NCBI GenBank assembly: GCA_028285485.1
Contig: JANQPC010000030.1
Location: 1-64,000, forward strand
Reading direction: 5' to 3'
Source of the DNA: Paracoccaceae bacterium
GTDB taxonomy: Bacteria; Pseudomonadota; Alphaproteobacteria; Rhodobacterales; Rhodobacteraceae
Length of the DNA stretch: 64,000 nt
Shown piece by piece: positions 27,615-35,856 of the stretch (position 1 is the first letter of the stretch; the number at the start of each line of letters is the position of its first letter). The position numbers and the translations under genes are program-made. The notes beneath the pieces are model-generated. The model made no database searches. It saw nothing but the letters and a program-made list of their open reading frames with translations, and was not told the origin of the DNA.

Positions 27615-28943
27615 ATGGCGGGCCATGTCTTCGGGCGCAGCGCCAGGGGCACGCTGCCCACGGCGGTCGCGGGCGAAGGCTGTTACATCATCGATGCCTC
27701 GGGCAAGCGGTATCTCGATGGCTCGGGCGGCGCGGCTGTTTCCTGCCTTGGCCATTCGGATGCGGGCGTGCGCGCCGCGATCCACGCGCAGCTCGATCAG
27801 ATCGCCTTCGCGCATACCGGGTTCTTCACATCGGGGCCTGCCGAAGCGTTGGCCGACCGGTTGATCGCTGCGGCGCCCGACGGGATCGACCGTGTCTATC
27901 TTCTTTCGGGCGGATCGGAGGCCGTGGAGGCCGCGATCAAGCTCGCCCGCCAGTACGTTCTGGAAATCGGACAGCCGGAGCGGCGCCACCTGATCGCACG
28001 GCGGCAAAGCTACCACGGAAACACGCTCGGTGCGCTTGCAGCGGGCGGCAATGCGTGGCGGCGCGAGAAATACGCGCCCCTCCTGATCGAAACCCACCAT
28101 ATCAGCCCGTGCTACGCCTATCGCGGGCAGCACGAGGGCGAGAGCGCCGAAGCCTACGGGCTGCGCGTTGCCGATGAGCTGGAAGCGGAGATCCAGCGCC
28201 TGGGGCCCGAGGCCGTTCTTGCCTTCATTGCCGAGCCCGTCGTGGGCGCAACCGCCGGGGCGGTGCCCGCCGTTCCGGGCTACTTCAAACGGGTGCGCGA
28301 GATCTGCGATCGCCACGGCGTTCTGCTTATCCTCGATGAGGTGATGTGCGGCATGGGGCGCACCGGCACGTTCTTCGCCTGCGAACAGGATGGCGTTGCG
28401 CCGGACCTGGTGACCATCGCCAAGGGCCTCGGGGCAGGCTACGCACCCATCGGGGCGATGCTCGCTAGCGGCAAGATTTACGAGGCCATCGCAAGCGGTT
28501 CCGGCGCGTTCCAGCACGGGCATACCTATCATGGGCACCCGCTTGCCGCCGCGGCGGGCCTCGCCGTTGTCTCAGCGCTTGAAGAACGCGGTCTCATCGA
28601 GCGGGCAATGCGCATGGGCGATGTGTTGCAGGCCGCGCTTGAAGCCCGGTTCAGCCAGCATGCCCATGTGGGCGATATTCGCGGGCGCGGGCTCTTCCGC
28701 GCCATTGAGTTGGTTGAGGACCGCGAAAGCAAGGCACCGTTCGATCCCCACCGCAAGATCGCAGCGCGCATCAAAGCGTCGGCGATGGAGGTGGGGCTGA
28801 TCGTTTACCCCGCAAGCGGAACGGTGAACGGGCAGTCGGGCGACCACGTTCTGATCGCCCCGCCCTTCATCATCGAAGAGGCGCAGATTGGCGAGCTTGT
28901 CGACAAGCTCGATACCGCGGTCACATCGGCGCTGGCCGCCTAG
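27615..28943 (+). CDS. Class III aminotransferase (PLP)
   Basis: This 442-residue omega-type aminotransferase shows the LLSGGSEAVEAAIKLARQY motif, RRQSYHGNTLGALA, LLILDEVMCGMGRTGTFF with the PLP aspartate, and the Schiff-base lysine in LVTIAKGLGAGYAP. It follows the universal stress gene by 3 bp and so belongs to the TRAP-TAXI unit. The operon suggests that the transported acid or amino acid is the amino donor or acceptor. I cannot tell the substrate. It overlaps the convergent dioxygenase gene by 4 bp. Confidence 0.9.
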   Translation: MAGHVFGRSARGTLPTAVAGEGCYIIDASGKRYLDGSGGAAVSCLGHSDAGVRAAIHAQLDQIAFAHTGFFTSGPAEALADRLIAAAPDGIDRVYLLSGGSEAVEAAIKLARQYVLEIGQPERRHLIARRQSYHGNTLGALAAGGNAWRREKYAPLLIETHHISPCYAYRGQHEGESAEAYGLRVADELEAEIQRLGPEAVLAFIAEPVVGATAGAVPAVPGYFKRVREICDRHGVLLILDEVMCGMGRTGTFFACEQDGVAPDLVTIAKGLGAGYAPIGAMLASGKIYEAIASGSGAFQHGHTYHGHPLAAAAGLAVVSALEERGLIERAMRMGDVLQAALEARFSQHAHVGDIRGRGLFRAIELVEDRESKAPFDPHRKIAARIKASAMEVGLIVYPASGTVNGQSGDHVLIAPPFIIEEAQIGELVDKLDTAVTSALAA

Positions 28944-30103
28944 GGCGCACGCGCCGCCTCCCGCGCGGCAAGCGCGGCCTCGAAAGCCTCTGCCGTCATC
29001 GCTTCGGCGAGGGCCCGGCGCATGAGCGCGGCCTGGCTCTCTGGCGCCCGCCCACCCAGCGGCGGGTCGGTATCGAGGTTCGTGGGAAACGCATAGCCCT
29101 CCGCCGCTGCCGCAATGGCCGCATCGCACGCCTCTGCCCCGATCGCCCCGCCCCGCTGAAGCCCCAGAAGCGCAGGGTACAGCTGGCGGCACATCGTGGC
29201 GCGATCCACGCTTTCCATCGCCCGCCCGAAGGCGGATGAGATCTGCAAGAGGTTCGCCATACGCCGGATATCGGCGCTGCGGTTCTCGCCCGCAGCATGA
29301 AAAAGCGCCGGGCTGAAGAAGATCGCATCGCCCTTGGCCAGCGGCAGTTGAATGCAGCGCGCCTCGAAGCGATCGCGATACTCGGGCTCACCGGCAAGAA
29401 GGTAGCCAGGCCCGAAGAGCTGCGTGAATGGCAGGATCTTGGTGGGCCCGCTTTCCACCGGCATGTCGCAATGGGCAATCGCGCCTTGCAGCGTGAGGTG
29501 TTGGGAAAGCAGGTGCACGGCTTCGGGGAAGCGCGCAGCCTCGTCAGCCGGCTGGAAGCCCAGATGGTAATCGCGATGCGCCTCCTGCGCTGCGCCGCCG
29601 GGGCGCACGAGGTTCACCTGCGCCGTCATCTGGTAATGGGGCCCAAGCCATGCCTCGCACACCGCCGCGATCAGCGGATTCCCGAAGTAGCGGGCAAAAA
29701 GCGCGGGATCCTCGGCGCAAAGCTTCTGCAGGGCATTCCACACGCGGTCATTCGCCCCCGCGGCGGCGAAGTGATCGCCCTGCCCCGCGCTGTCTGCCGC
29801 CTCGCGGGCAATGATGGCCTCAAAGGCCGCAGTGGCGGCATCAATCGTGGCGTGATCGCCAAGCGCCCCGCGCAGCACCAGAACGCCCGGGCCGCTGCCC
29901 AGAACACCCGCCCATTCCTTGAGAAGCCTTGCGCGCCCGCCCGGCGGGGCCATAGCCTCCAAGCACGCCTCCGCGCCGTAGATCGGAACGTTCTGGGCAA
30001 CCTCCTCGGCCAAGGGCGCCGCGCGCGCTTCGAAGCGGCGCGCGGTTAGCGCATCGAACTCTGCCAAAGCCGCTTCGGGCGAGAGGTTGAAGGCAAGGCT
30101 CAC
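28940..30103 (-). CDS. Phytanoyl-CoA dioxygenase family (2-oxoglutarate/Fe(II)) enzyme
   Basis: This 387-residue protein has a PhyH-like core. The iron ligands appear as HRDYHLGFQ (H-x-D) and the second histidine in SPALFHAAGENRS. The arginine in RRMANLLQ is the likely 2-oxoglutarate ligand. Members hydroxylate or demethylate small molecules (for example ectoine hydroxylase), so substrate is open. GTG at 30103 overlaps the stop of the small membrane protein gene. It lies downstream of the inositol-binding-protein gene, but a terminator separates them. Confidence 0.85.
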   Translation of the reverse strand: MSLAFNLSPEAALAEFDALTARRFEARAAPLAEEVAQNVPIYGAEACLEAMAPPGGRARLLKEWAGVLGSGPGVLVLRGALGDHATIDAATAAFEAIIAREAADSAGQGDHFAAAGANDRVWNALQKLCAEDPALFARYFGNPLIAAVCEAWLGPHYQMTAQVNLVRPGGAAQEAHRDYHLGFQPADEAARFPEAVHLLSQHLTLQGAIAHCDMPVESGPTKILPFTQLFGPGYLLAGEPEYRDRFEARCIQLPLAKGDAIFFSPALFHAAGENRSADIRRMANLLQISSAFGRAMESVDRATMCRQLYPALLGLQRGGAIGAEACDAAIAAAAEGYAFPTNLDTDPPLGGRAPESQAALMRRALAEAMTAEAFEAALAAREAARAP

Positions 30104-30345
30104 GGGTCGTCCTCCTCAGTGTACTGCGCCGGGTCGAAGGCAATGAAGAATTCGTAGATAAGGAAGGCGGCAATCGCACCGACGAAGGCGGCCCATCCCA
30201 GGCTGCCCGCCAGCACTTCCACCCCCACCCAGGCCACGCAAACGGCAACGACGGCCACGCGCCGCCAGAGCGGAAGAAAGAAGGGCGAGCGCACATCAAA
30301 ATATGAGCGCCGCTTTCGGTTTGGCGGTGGGGTGGCCATCTGCAT
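30100..30345 (-). CDS. Small membrane protein of unknown function
   Basis: This 81-residue protein starts MQMATPPPNRKRRSYFDVRS with a basic N-terminal tail, then two hydrophobic stretches (VAVVAVCVAWVGVEVLAGS and AAFVGAIAAFLIYEFFIA), and ends in acidic residues. It would sit in the inner membrane with the basic end inside. I do not recognise a family. A second ATG two codons later is possible. Its stop overlaps the dioxygenase start, so the two are co-expressed. Confidence 0.65.
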   Translation of the reverse strand: MQMATPPPNRKRRSYFDVRSPFFLPLWRRVAVVAVCVAWVGVEVLAGSLGWAAFVGAIAAFLIYEFFIAFDPAQYTEEDDP

Positions 30346-30366
30346 CGCCCCGTGCTGTTGCCCTTG

Positions 30367-30405
30367 AAACAAAAGCGCCGCCGGCGCGTTCTGCAACCGG
30401 CGGCG
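30367..30405 (-). terminator. Rho-independent terminator after the sugar-binding-protein gene
   Basis: A 9-bp stem CGCCGCCGG/CCGGCGGCG (30376-30384 and 30397-30405) with a 12-base loop is followed on the minus strand by CTTTTGTTT. It lies about 45 bp after the binding protein stop, ending or attenuating transcription into the small membrane protein and dioxygenase genes. Confidence 0.75.
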
Positions 30406-30449
30406 GATCGGTGCGGGCGGGCGCGGCGAACCGCGCCGCCCGGGCGCCA

Positions 30450-31397
30450 TCAGCGGTATTCGCCGGCGAACTCTTCAACTTTCTCAAGCGCGTCCTTCGT
30501 GACGAAGCCCGGGCCGGAGTTGATGTTGTTGCCCGGCAGCACGCCGTAGCGATGGTAGTTGGCCAGAACCACAACCGGCAGATAGGCCTGCAGGAAGGGC
30601 TGCTGATCGATGCCCCAGTTGATCACATCGCTCTGGATGCCCTTCACGATCTCGGTGCCAAGGTCGAACGTGCCGAAGTAGATATCGCCGGCCATGCCGT
30701 TTTCTTCCAGCGCCAGCAGTGTGGGGTCTGCCGAGGTGGGCCCGAGCGTGAGGATCGCGTCGGTTTCGGGATTGGCGTTGAGATAGGCCAGAACCCGGTT
30801 CTTAATCTCAGCCGGATCCTGCCCGCTATCGATCATCTGATCGCCGAGATCCACGCCAAGCCCATCGGCAAAGCCCTGGCAGCGCTCGGTGGAGGACGGC
30901 GAGGAGATGTAGTGGTTCACGCACAGGAACGAACCCACGCCATCGCCCGCGGCGCGCTGGCCGGCGGCGAATCCTGCATCGTATTCAGGCTGTCCCACAT
31001 ACATCAGCGCGCCCACTTCGCGTGCCTGATCCGGCGTGCCCGAGTTCATGATGATCACGTCCACACCGGAGGCCACCGCATCCTGCACGGGGCCCGAGAG
31101 CACATCGTAATCCGAAAGCGTGGTGATAATTCCGTTGGGGCCCGAGGCCGCGGCCTGTTCGATGATCCGCGCCATATCGGCAAGATCGCCGGTGGGCGGG
31201 TTGCGGTATTCCACTTCAACGCCCATCTGCTCGCCCGCCAGCGCGATGCCGTTCTTGATGGTGTTCCACCAGGAATCGCTGTCAGGCGCGTGGCTGACAA
31301 GCACATAGCGCAGGCTTTCATGCCCATCAGCTAGGGCTGCAACGGGCGCGGTGATCGCGCTCGCCGCAATGGCGATAGATGCTACGAAAGATTTCAT
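30450..31397 (-). CDS. Sugar ABC-type periplasmic binding protein (inositol regulon)
   Basis: This 315-residue protein has a signal peptide MKSFVASIAIAASAITAPVAALA. The fold is the ribose/LacI-like type I binding protein, with VLVSHAPDSDSWWNTIKNGI at the start, then VIIMNSGTPDQAREV and TLGPTSADPTLLALEENG in the core. It is divergent from lacI and under the same operator, so its likely ligand is an inositol. No ABC ATPase or permease gene lies in this window, which is unusual for this family. A ribosome site GGAGG sits just upstream. Confidence 0.88.
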   Translation of the reverse strand: MKSFVASIAIAASAITAPVAALADGHESLRYVLVSHAPDSDSWWNTIKNGIALAGEQMGVEVEYRNPPTGDLADMARIIEQAAASGPNGIITTLSDYDVLSGPVQDAVASGVDVIIMNSGTPDQAREVGALMYVGQPEYDAGFAAGQRAAGDGVGSFLCVNHYISSPSSTERCQGFADGLGVDLGDQMIDSGQDPAEIKNRVLAYLNANPETDAILTLGPTSADPTLLALEENGMAGDIYFGTFDLGTEIVKGIQSDVINWGIDQQPFLQAYLPVVVLANYHRYGVLPGNNINSGPGFVTKDALEKVEEFAGEYR

Positions 31398-31486
31398 TGG
31401 ATCCTCCCAAAGGATGTTGTGGTTTGGCGTGACGGGCGGTTCAGCCGCCTCTTTCGAAGTTCAGGAAACCACACCTTTTCGATTTC

Positions 31487-31500
31487 TGCAACCGGTTGCA
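31487..31500. promoter_or_regulatory. LacI-family operator, inositol regulon site 1
   Basis: A perfect 14-bp palindrome TGCAACCGGTTGCA lies between the divergent binding-protein and lacI genes. Its centre CCGG and TGCAA arms are typical of LacI/GalR repressors. The same core recurs at 35757-35772 in the second divergent promoter region. Confidence 0.85.
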
Positions 31501-31506
31501 AAGCCC

Positions 31507-31536
31507 TTGCGTGCGGCGCGCCGCCCCGCCTATGCT
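31507..31536 (+). promoter_or_regulatory. Likely lacI promoter, possibly leaderless
   Basis: TTGCGT (31507-31512), an 18-base spacer and TATGCT (31531-31536) resemble a sigma-70 promoter. Transcription would begin at or next to the lacI ATG (31543), giving a leaderless mRNA. The operator sits just upstream of the -35, which suggests self-repression. Confidence 0.45.
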
Positions 31537-31542
31537 GCGGCC

Positions 31543-32541
31543 ATGCCGATCACCCTGAAAGACGTGGCGGAAATGGCCGGGGTCTCGCGTTCGGCGGTTT
31601 CGCGCACCTTTACCGAGGGCGCGTCGGTCTCCGAGAAAACGCGCGCCAAGGTGGAAAGCGCGGCGGCGGCGCTGGGCTATCACCCGAACGCGCTTGCCTC
31701 GAGCCTCACCACCGGGCGCACCAAACTGATCGGCCTCGTGGCCAACAACTTTCACAACCCGTTCTTTCTGGAAGTCTTCGATCTGTTCACGCGCGGGCTG
31801 CAGGATCGCGGGCTGAGGCCGCTGCTTGTGAACCTGACGGATGAGACCGAACCGGAACACTCCGTGCGCCTTTTGCGGCAATACTCCGTTGATGGGGTGA
31901 TCGTGGCTTCCTCCACCCTGCCCCCGGGTTTTGCCGATGCCTTCCATAAAGCGGGCATCCCCGCCGTGCATTCCTTCGGGCGGCTCCCGGGCGATCAGGG
32001 CGTGCAGGTCATTGGGATTGATAACGCTGAATGCGGGCGGATTGCGGCGCGCACGCTGGCGGCGCGCGGCTACAGGCGCATTGCGTTCCTGGGCGGCCCC
32101 GAAACCGCAACCTCCACGCAGGATCGGATCGCGGGGTTTCTGGAGGAAGCCGCGCGCCACCCGGGCGTGACCGTGAGCCAGACATTTGCGCGCGCCTATT
32201 CCTTCGATGCGGGCCGGGTGGAGATGACGAAGCTGTTGATGACCGATCCGGCAGAAGCCTATTTCTGCGGCGATGACGTGATCGCCATCGGGGCATTGAG
32301 CGCGGCGCAATCGGCGGGGCTGAACGTTCCGGGCGATATCGGGCTTATGGGCCTGAATGATATGGAGATGGCGCGTTGGGAGAACATCAATCTCACAACC
32401 ATCCGCCAGCCCGTGGGCGAGATCATCGAATGCTCCGTGGCCAGGGTGGTGCGGCTTCTCGATGCGCCTGACACCCCCGCCAAGGCGCAGCTCTTCCCCT
32501 GCCATCTTGTGGAACGCGGAACGCTCCGCCCCCTGCCCTAA
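31543..32541 (+). CDS. LacI-family transcriptional repressor of inositol genes
   Basis: This 332-residue regulator has an N-terminal helix-turn-helix MPITLKDVAEMAGVSRSAVS and hinge helix HPNALASSLTTGRTKLIG, then a periplasmic-binding-like sensor domain (IGLVANNFHNPFFLEVFD). The sensor motif IGIDNAECGRIAARTLAARG is typical of the family. It is located beside two CCGG-centred palindromes and the iol genes, so inositol or a breakdown product is the likely inducer. The upstream frame extension overlaps the operator and is not used. Confidence 0.92.
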   Translation: MPITLKDVAEMAGVSRSAVSRTFTEGASVSEKTRAKVESAAAALGYHPNALASSLTTGRTKLIGLVANNFHNPFFLEVFDLFTRGLQDRGLRPLLVNLTDETEPEHSVRLLRQYSVDGVIVASSTLPPGFADAFHKAGIPAVHSFGRLPGDQGVQVIGIDNAECGRIAARTLAARGYRRIAFLGGPETATSTQDRIAGFLEEAARHPGVTVSQTFARAYSFDAGRVEMTKLLMTDPAEAYFCGDDVIAIGALSAAQSAGLNVPGDIGLMGLNDMEMARWENINLTTIRQPVGEIIECSVARVVRLLDAPDTPAKAQLFPCHLVERGTLRPLP

Positions 32542-32579
32542 CGCCCCAGCGCCAACGGCGATTTCAGTGCCGGGCCGCG

Positions 32580-33719
32580 TTAGCGCAGCATCGGCGGACG
32601 GGCATCCACCCAGGCGCCGCCGTCTTTCGCCGAACCCACGGCGGCATGAACGGCGGCCATGGAGCGCAAGCCATCCACCGCCTTGGGGTAGAGCCCGTCC
32701 GCGCCGCCGCCGTGGATCGCCTGGGCGAGATCGACATAGATGTTGGCCACGGCCAGCGGGAAGCCCTCCGGCGATCCGATTACCACGCGAGAGAGCCGCG
32801 CGGCATCCTCGGAAATACCGGCTTCGCCCTTCTCGATGATCTCCGTCCGCCCGCCAAGGGTTTGGTGATACACCTGATTGGGCTGTTCCTGCGCCCAGCG
32901 CAGCCCGCCCTCTTCACCGTAGATCTGGATATCGAGCCCGTGCTGGCGCCCGATGGCGATCGTCGATGTCCAAAGCCGGCCCACCGCGCCGCCTTCGAAG
33001 CGCAGGTTCACCATCGCATCGTCTTCCAGCTCGCGCCCGGGCACGCAGGAGGCGAAATCGGCCGAGAGCCGCGCCACCTCATCGCCCAGAATGAAGCTCG
33101 CAAGATGCAGCGCGTGGATCCCGCAATCGGCCATCTGGCCCGAAACCCCGGCCTGCGCGGGATCGTAACGCCAGCGCACGCGGGGGTTATCCTGATCGCG
33201 CGCATCGGCGTGGTGGCCATGGCTGAAACTGGCCACGACGAGGCGGATCTTGCCCAGATCCCCCCGCGCCACCATCGCCCGCATATGGCGCACCATCGGG
33301 TAGGCGCTGTAGCAGTAGTTCACCGCGCATATACGCCCGCTCTTCTCGGCCACGCGCACGATCTCTTCGCCCTCTTCCACCGTCATCGTCATCGGCTTTT
33401 CGCAAAGCACGTGGAAGCCGGCTTCGAGAAACGCCTTGGTGATCTCGAAATGCGTGGCATTGGGGGTGGCGACCGTTACAAGATCGATCCGATCCTCCCG
33501 CGCTTGTTCGCCCGCCAGCATCTCGCGCCAATCGCCATAGGCGCGATCTTCGGCAACGCCGAGAGATTGCGCATAGGCGCGGCCCTTCTCGGGATCGGCA
33601 TCAAGCGCGCCCGCCACGAAGGCGAAATGCCCATCGGCCTGGGCGCCAAGGCGATGCGCCGGGCCAATCTGGCTGCCCTCGCCGCCACCCACGATGCCCC
33701 AGTTCAGTTTGCCTGCCAT
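32580..33719 (-). CDS. Gfo/Idh/MocA family oxidoreductase (inositol regulon)
   Basis: This 379-residue NAD(P)-dependent oxidoreductase has an N-terminal Rossmann domain (MAGKLNWGIVGGGEGSQIG), the EKP motif in HVLCEKPMTMTVEEG, and the C-terminal alpha/beta sheet with GQMADCGIHALHLASF for the catalytic histidine region. It ends the minus-strand Gfo/Idh-iolE-Gfo/Idh operon. Likely substrates are inositols or inososes (for example scyllo-inositol). The start at 33719 replaces a much longer spurious upstream frame. Confidence 0.9.
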   Translation of the reverse strand: MAGKLNWGIVGGGEGSQIGPAHRLGAQADGHFAFVAGALDADPEKGRAYAQSLGVAEDRAYGDWREMLAGEQAREDRIDLVTVATPNATHFEITKAFLEAGFHVLCEKPMTMTVEEGEEIVRVAEKSGRICAVNYCYSAYPMVRHMRAMVARGDLGKIRLVVASFSHGHHADARDQDNPRVRWRYDPAQAGVSGQMADCGIHALHLASFILGDEVARLSADFASCVPGRELEDDAMVNLRFEGGAVGRLWTSTIAIGRQHGLDIQIYGEEGGLRWAQEQPNQVYHQTLGGRTEIIEKGEAGISEDAARLSRVVIGSPEGFPLAVANIYVDLAQAIHGGGADGLYPKAVDGLRSMAAVHAAVGSAKDGGAWVDARPPMLR

Positions 33720-33729
33720 GGCCGCCTCC

Positions 33730-34623
33730 TCAAAACCCGATCGATGCCAGATAGCTGCGGTTCGCCGTGGCATCGCGCAGCGGATCGGTGCCGGGAACGG
33801 TTGGATCGCAATCCTGTTCCACCGTGCACCAGCCCTCAAACCCGGCCTCAAGCAGGATCTGCCGCACCCGCGGAAAATCCACATCGCCCTGGCCGAGTGT
33901 GCAGAAAATGCCCTGGCCGCAGGCCTCGTAGAACCCGGTGCCTTTCGCGATCACATCGGCTTTCACGCCCGGATCGATATCCTTGAAATGCATGTAGCTG
34001 ATGCGGCCCACATAGCGCTCCATAAACGCGACGGGATCGAAGCCCGCATAGGAATGGTGGCCGGTGTCGAAGCAAATCTTGAGGATCGAGTCGTCCACTT
34101 CGTCGAGCAGGCGCTCAAGCTCCGGCTCGAAATCCAGAAACCCGGCGGCATGGGCGTGGATGCCGACGGTGAGCCCGTATTCCTCGGCCCCCATGCGCGC
34201 CACATGGGCGATCCGGTCGCGAAACTGCGCCCACTCTTCGGGGCCCATCTGTTCGGCCGCATCGGCCCGGCCCGCCGTAGGCGCGCGGCGGGGCGAGATC
34301 GAGTCGATCAGCACCAGATGCTCGGCACCATGGGCAACAAGCGCGCGGCAGGTGCGCGTTGCACCGTCAAGCACATCCTCCCATTGCGCAGGGTCGTGAA
34401 AGGCGCGGAACACCACGCCGCCGATGAGGGTTTGCCCGAACTCATCCAGCGCCTCGGCTACTTGTGGCGGATCTTCGGGCATAAAGCCCACCGGCCCCAG
34501 CTCGATCCCCGCATAGCCCGCTTCGGCGTTTTCGCGCAGCACGTCGCGCCAATCTGGGTTGCGCGGATCGCCCGCAAATTCCACGCCCCAAGAACAGGGG
34601 GCATTGCCGATCTGAATGCTCAT
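33730..34623 (-). CDS. iolE: Inosose dehydratase, IolE/MocC-like
   Basis: This 297-residue TIM-barrel isomerase/epimerase starts SIQIGNAPCSWGVEFAG, the opening I associate with IolE and MocC proteins. Metal-binding residues are seen in GIHAHAAGFLDFEPELE, CFDTGHHSYAG, SYMHFKDIDPGVK and WCTVEQDCD. IolE dehydrates 2-keto-myo-inositol to the 3D-(3,5/4)-trihydroxycyclohexane-1,2-dione that IolD hydrolyses. ATG overlaps the stop of the preceding oxidoreductase gene (ATGA), and the next gene follows after 10 bp, so it is operonic. Confidence 0.85.
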   Translation of the reverse strand: MSIQIGNAPCSWGVEFAGDPRNPDWRDVLRENAEAGYAGIELGPVGFMPEDPPQVAEALDEFGQTLIGGVVFRAFHDPAQWEDVLDGATRTCRALVAHGAEHLVLIDSISPRRAPTAGRADAAEQMGPEEWAQFRDRIAHVARMGAEEYGLTVGIHAHAAGFLDFEPELERLLDEVDDSILKICFDTGHHSYAGFDPVAFMERYVGRISYMHFKDIDPGVKADVIAKGTGFYEACGQGIFCTLGQGDVDFPRVRQILLEAGFEGWCTVEQDCDPTVPGTDPLRDATANRSYLASIGF

Positions 34624-35735
34624 TGGGGGCCCTCCACGCCGCTCACGCCCTGCCAGGCGCCGCCCTCTTGCGAGCGGCGCGCGGCCTCGATTACCTCTGC
34701 CACGGCCAGCCCGTCTGCAAAAGTCGGCCAGCGCGCCACGCCCGCGTCAATCGCTGCGAGAAAATCGCGCGCCTCGATGATGATCTGATCCTGATAACCG
34801 GTGCCGTGACCCGGGCCCTGGCAGAAAGCCAGATAATCAGGGTGCTCCGGCCCCGTGAGGATCTTGGTAAAGCCCCGAGTGGCCTCGGCCCCCTCGGCCC
34901 TGTAGAGCCAAAGCGCGTTCTGATCTTCCTGATCGAAGCGGATCGCGCCACGGGTGCCCGTAATTTCATAGGCGTAGCCCATTTTCCGGCCATGGGCGAC
35001 GCGGCTGAAGAAGAGATGCCCCATGGCCCCGGAGGCAAAGCGGCACATCATCTGCGCCTGATCGTCATTGGTGACGGCAACGCCGCCGCGCGTGGCATGC
35101 ACCGTCTCGGCCTCGCCCATCACCTGCGTGATCGGGCCCGCAAGCGCCAGGGCGGCGTTCACCATATGAGGCGCCAGATCGCCCAGCGTTCCGTTCGCAT
35201 CGCCCTCGGTGCGCCAGCTTGCGGGCAGCGCCGGATCGGCCAGAAAATCCTCGGTATGCTCACCGCGAAACCACACAAGATCGCCGATCGCGCCCTCCGC
35301 GATAAGCTGGCGGGCGTATTGCGAGGCGGGCGTGCGGATATAGTTGAACCCCACCATATGCACGCAGCCGCTTGCCTCCGCCGTGGCCGCCATGGCGCGG
35401 GCATCATCAATCGAGGCCCCAAGCGGCTTTTCGCAGAATACGGGCTTGCCGAGGGCAAAGGCGGCTTCCGCGATGGCACTATGGGTGTGTTGCGGCGAGG
35501 CGATGACAATGGCCTCCACCTCCGGCGCCTCAACCACCGCACGCCAATCCGCTGCCGCCCGCCTGAACCCAAAGGCTTTGGCATACCGCTCGGCGCTTTG
35601 GGCGCTTGAGGCGGCGACCATTTCCAGCCGCGGGCGCAGGGCGGTGTTGAAGACCGGCCCGACCGCCGCCATGGCCACGGCATGCGCCTTGCCCATGTAT
35701 CCGCCACCCACAATTCCGATGCCGATCTGCGCCAT
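34620..35735 (-). CDS. Gfo/Idh/MocA family oxidoreductase (first gene of minus iol operon)
   Basis: This 371-residue dehydrogenase has MAQIGIGIVGGGYMGKAHAV as its Rossmann start, the EKP motif in KPVFCEKPLGASIDDA, and LGDLAPHMVNAALALAG in the C-terminal half. The ATG at 35733-35735 is 22 bp from the LacI operator; longer frames through the operator are not real. Together with iolE and a second Gfo/Idh gene it forms an operon, so it should oxidise an inositol isomer or derivative; which one is not visible. Confidence 0.9.
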   Translation of the reverse strand: MAQIGIGIVGGGYMGKAHAVAMAAVGPVFNTALRPRLEMVAASSAQSAERYAKAFGFRRAAADWRAVVEAPEVEAIVIASPQHTHSAIAEAAFALGKPVFCEKPLGASIDDARAMAATAEASGCVHMVGFNYIRTPASQYARQLIAEGAIGDLVWFRGEHTEDFLADPALPASWRTEGDANGTLGDLAPHMVNAALALAGPITQVMGEAETVHATRGGVAVTNDDQAQMMCRFASGAMGHLFFSRVAHGRKMGYAYEITGTRGAIRFDQEDQNALWLYRAEGAEATRGFTKILTGPEHPDYLAFCQGPGHGTGYQDQIIIEARDFLAAIDAGVARWPTFADGLAVAEVIEAARRSQEGGAWQGVSGVEGPQ

Positions 35736-35756
35736 GGGCGAACGTCCTGAAAGGGT

Positions 35757-35772
35757 TTGCAACCGGTTGCAA
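35757..35772. promoter_or_regulatory. LacI-family operator, inositol regulon site 2
   Basis: A perfect 16-bp palindrome TTGCAACCGGTTGCAA lies between the divergent Gfo/Idh and iolD genes. It contains the full 14-bp site-1 palindrome plus one more base on each side, so the same repressor probably controls both operons from here. Confidence 0.9.
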
Positions 35773-35856
35773 TTTGCGAGTATCGTCTTTCCCGCACCCC
35801 GGTCAATATTCAATCGTCATCAGAACGCGCCACCGGGAAAAAGGGAGAGACAGGCG

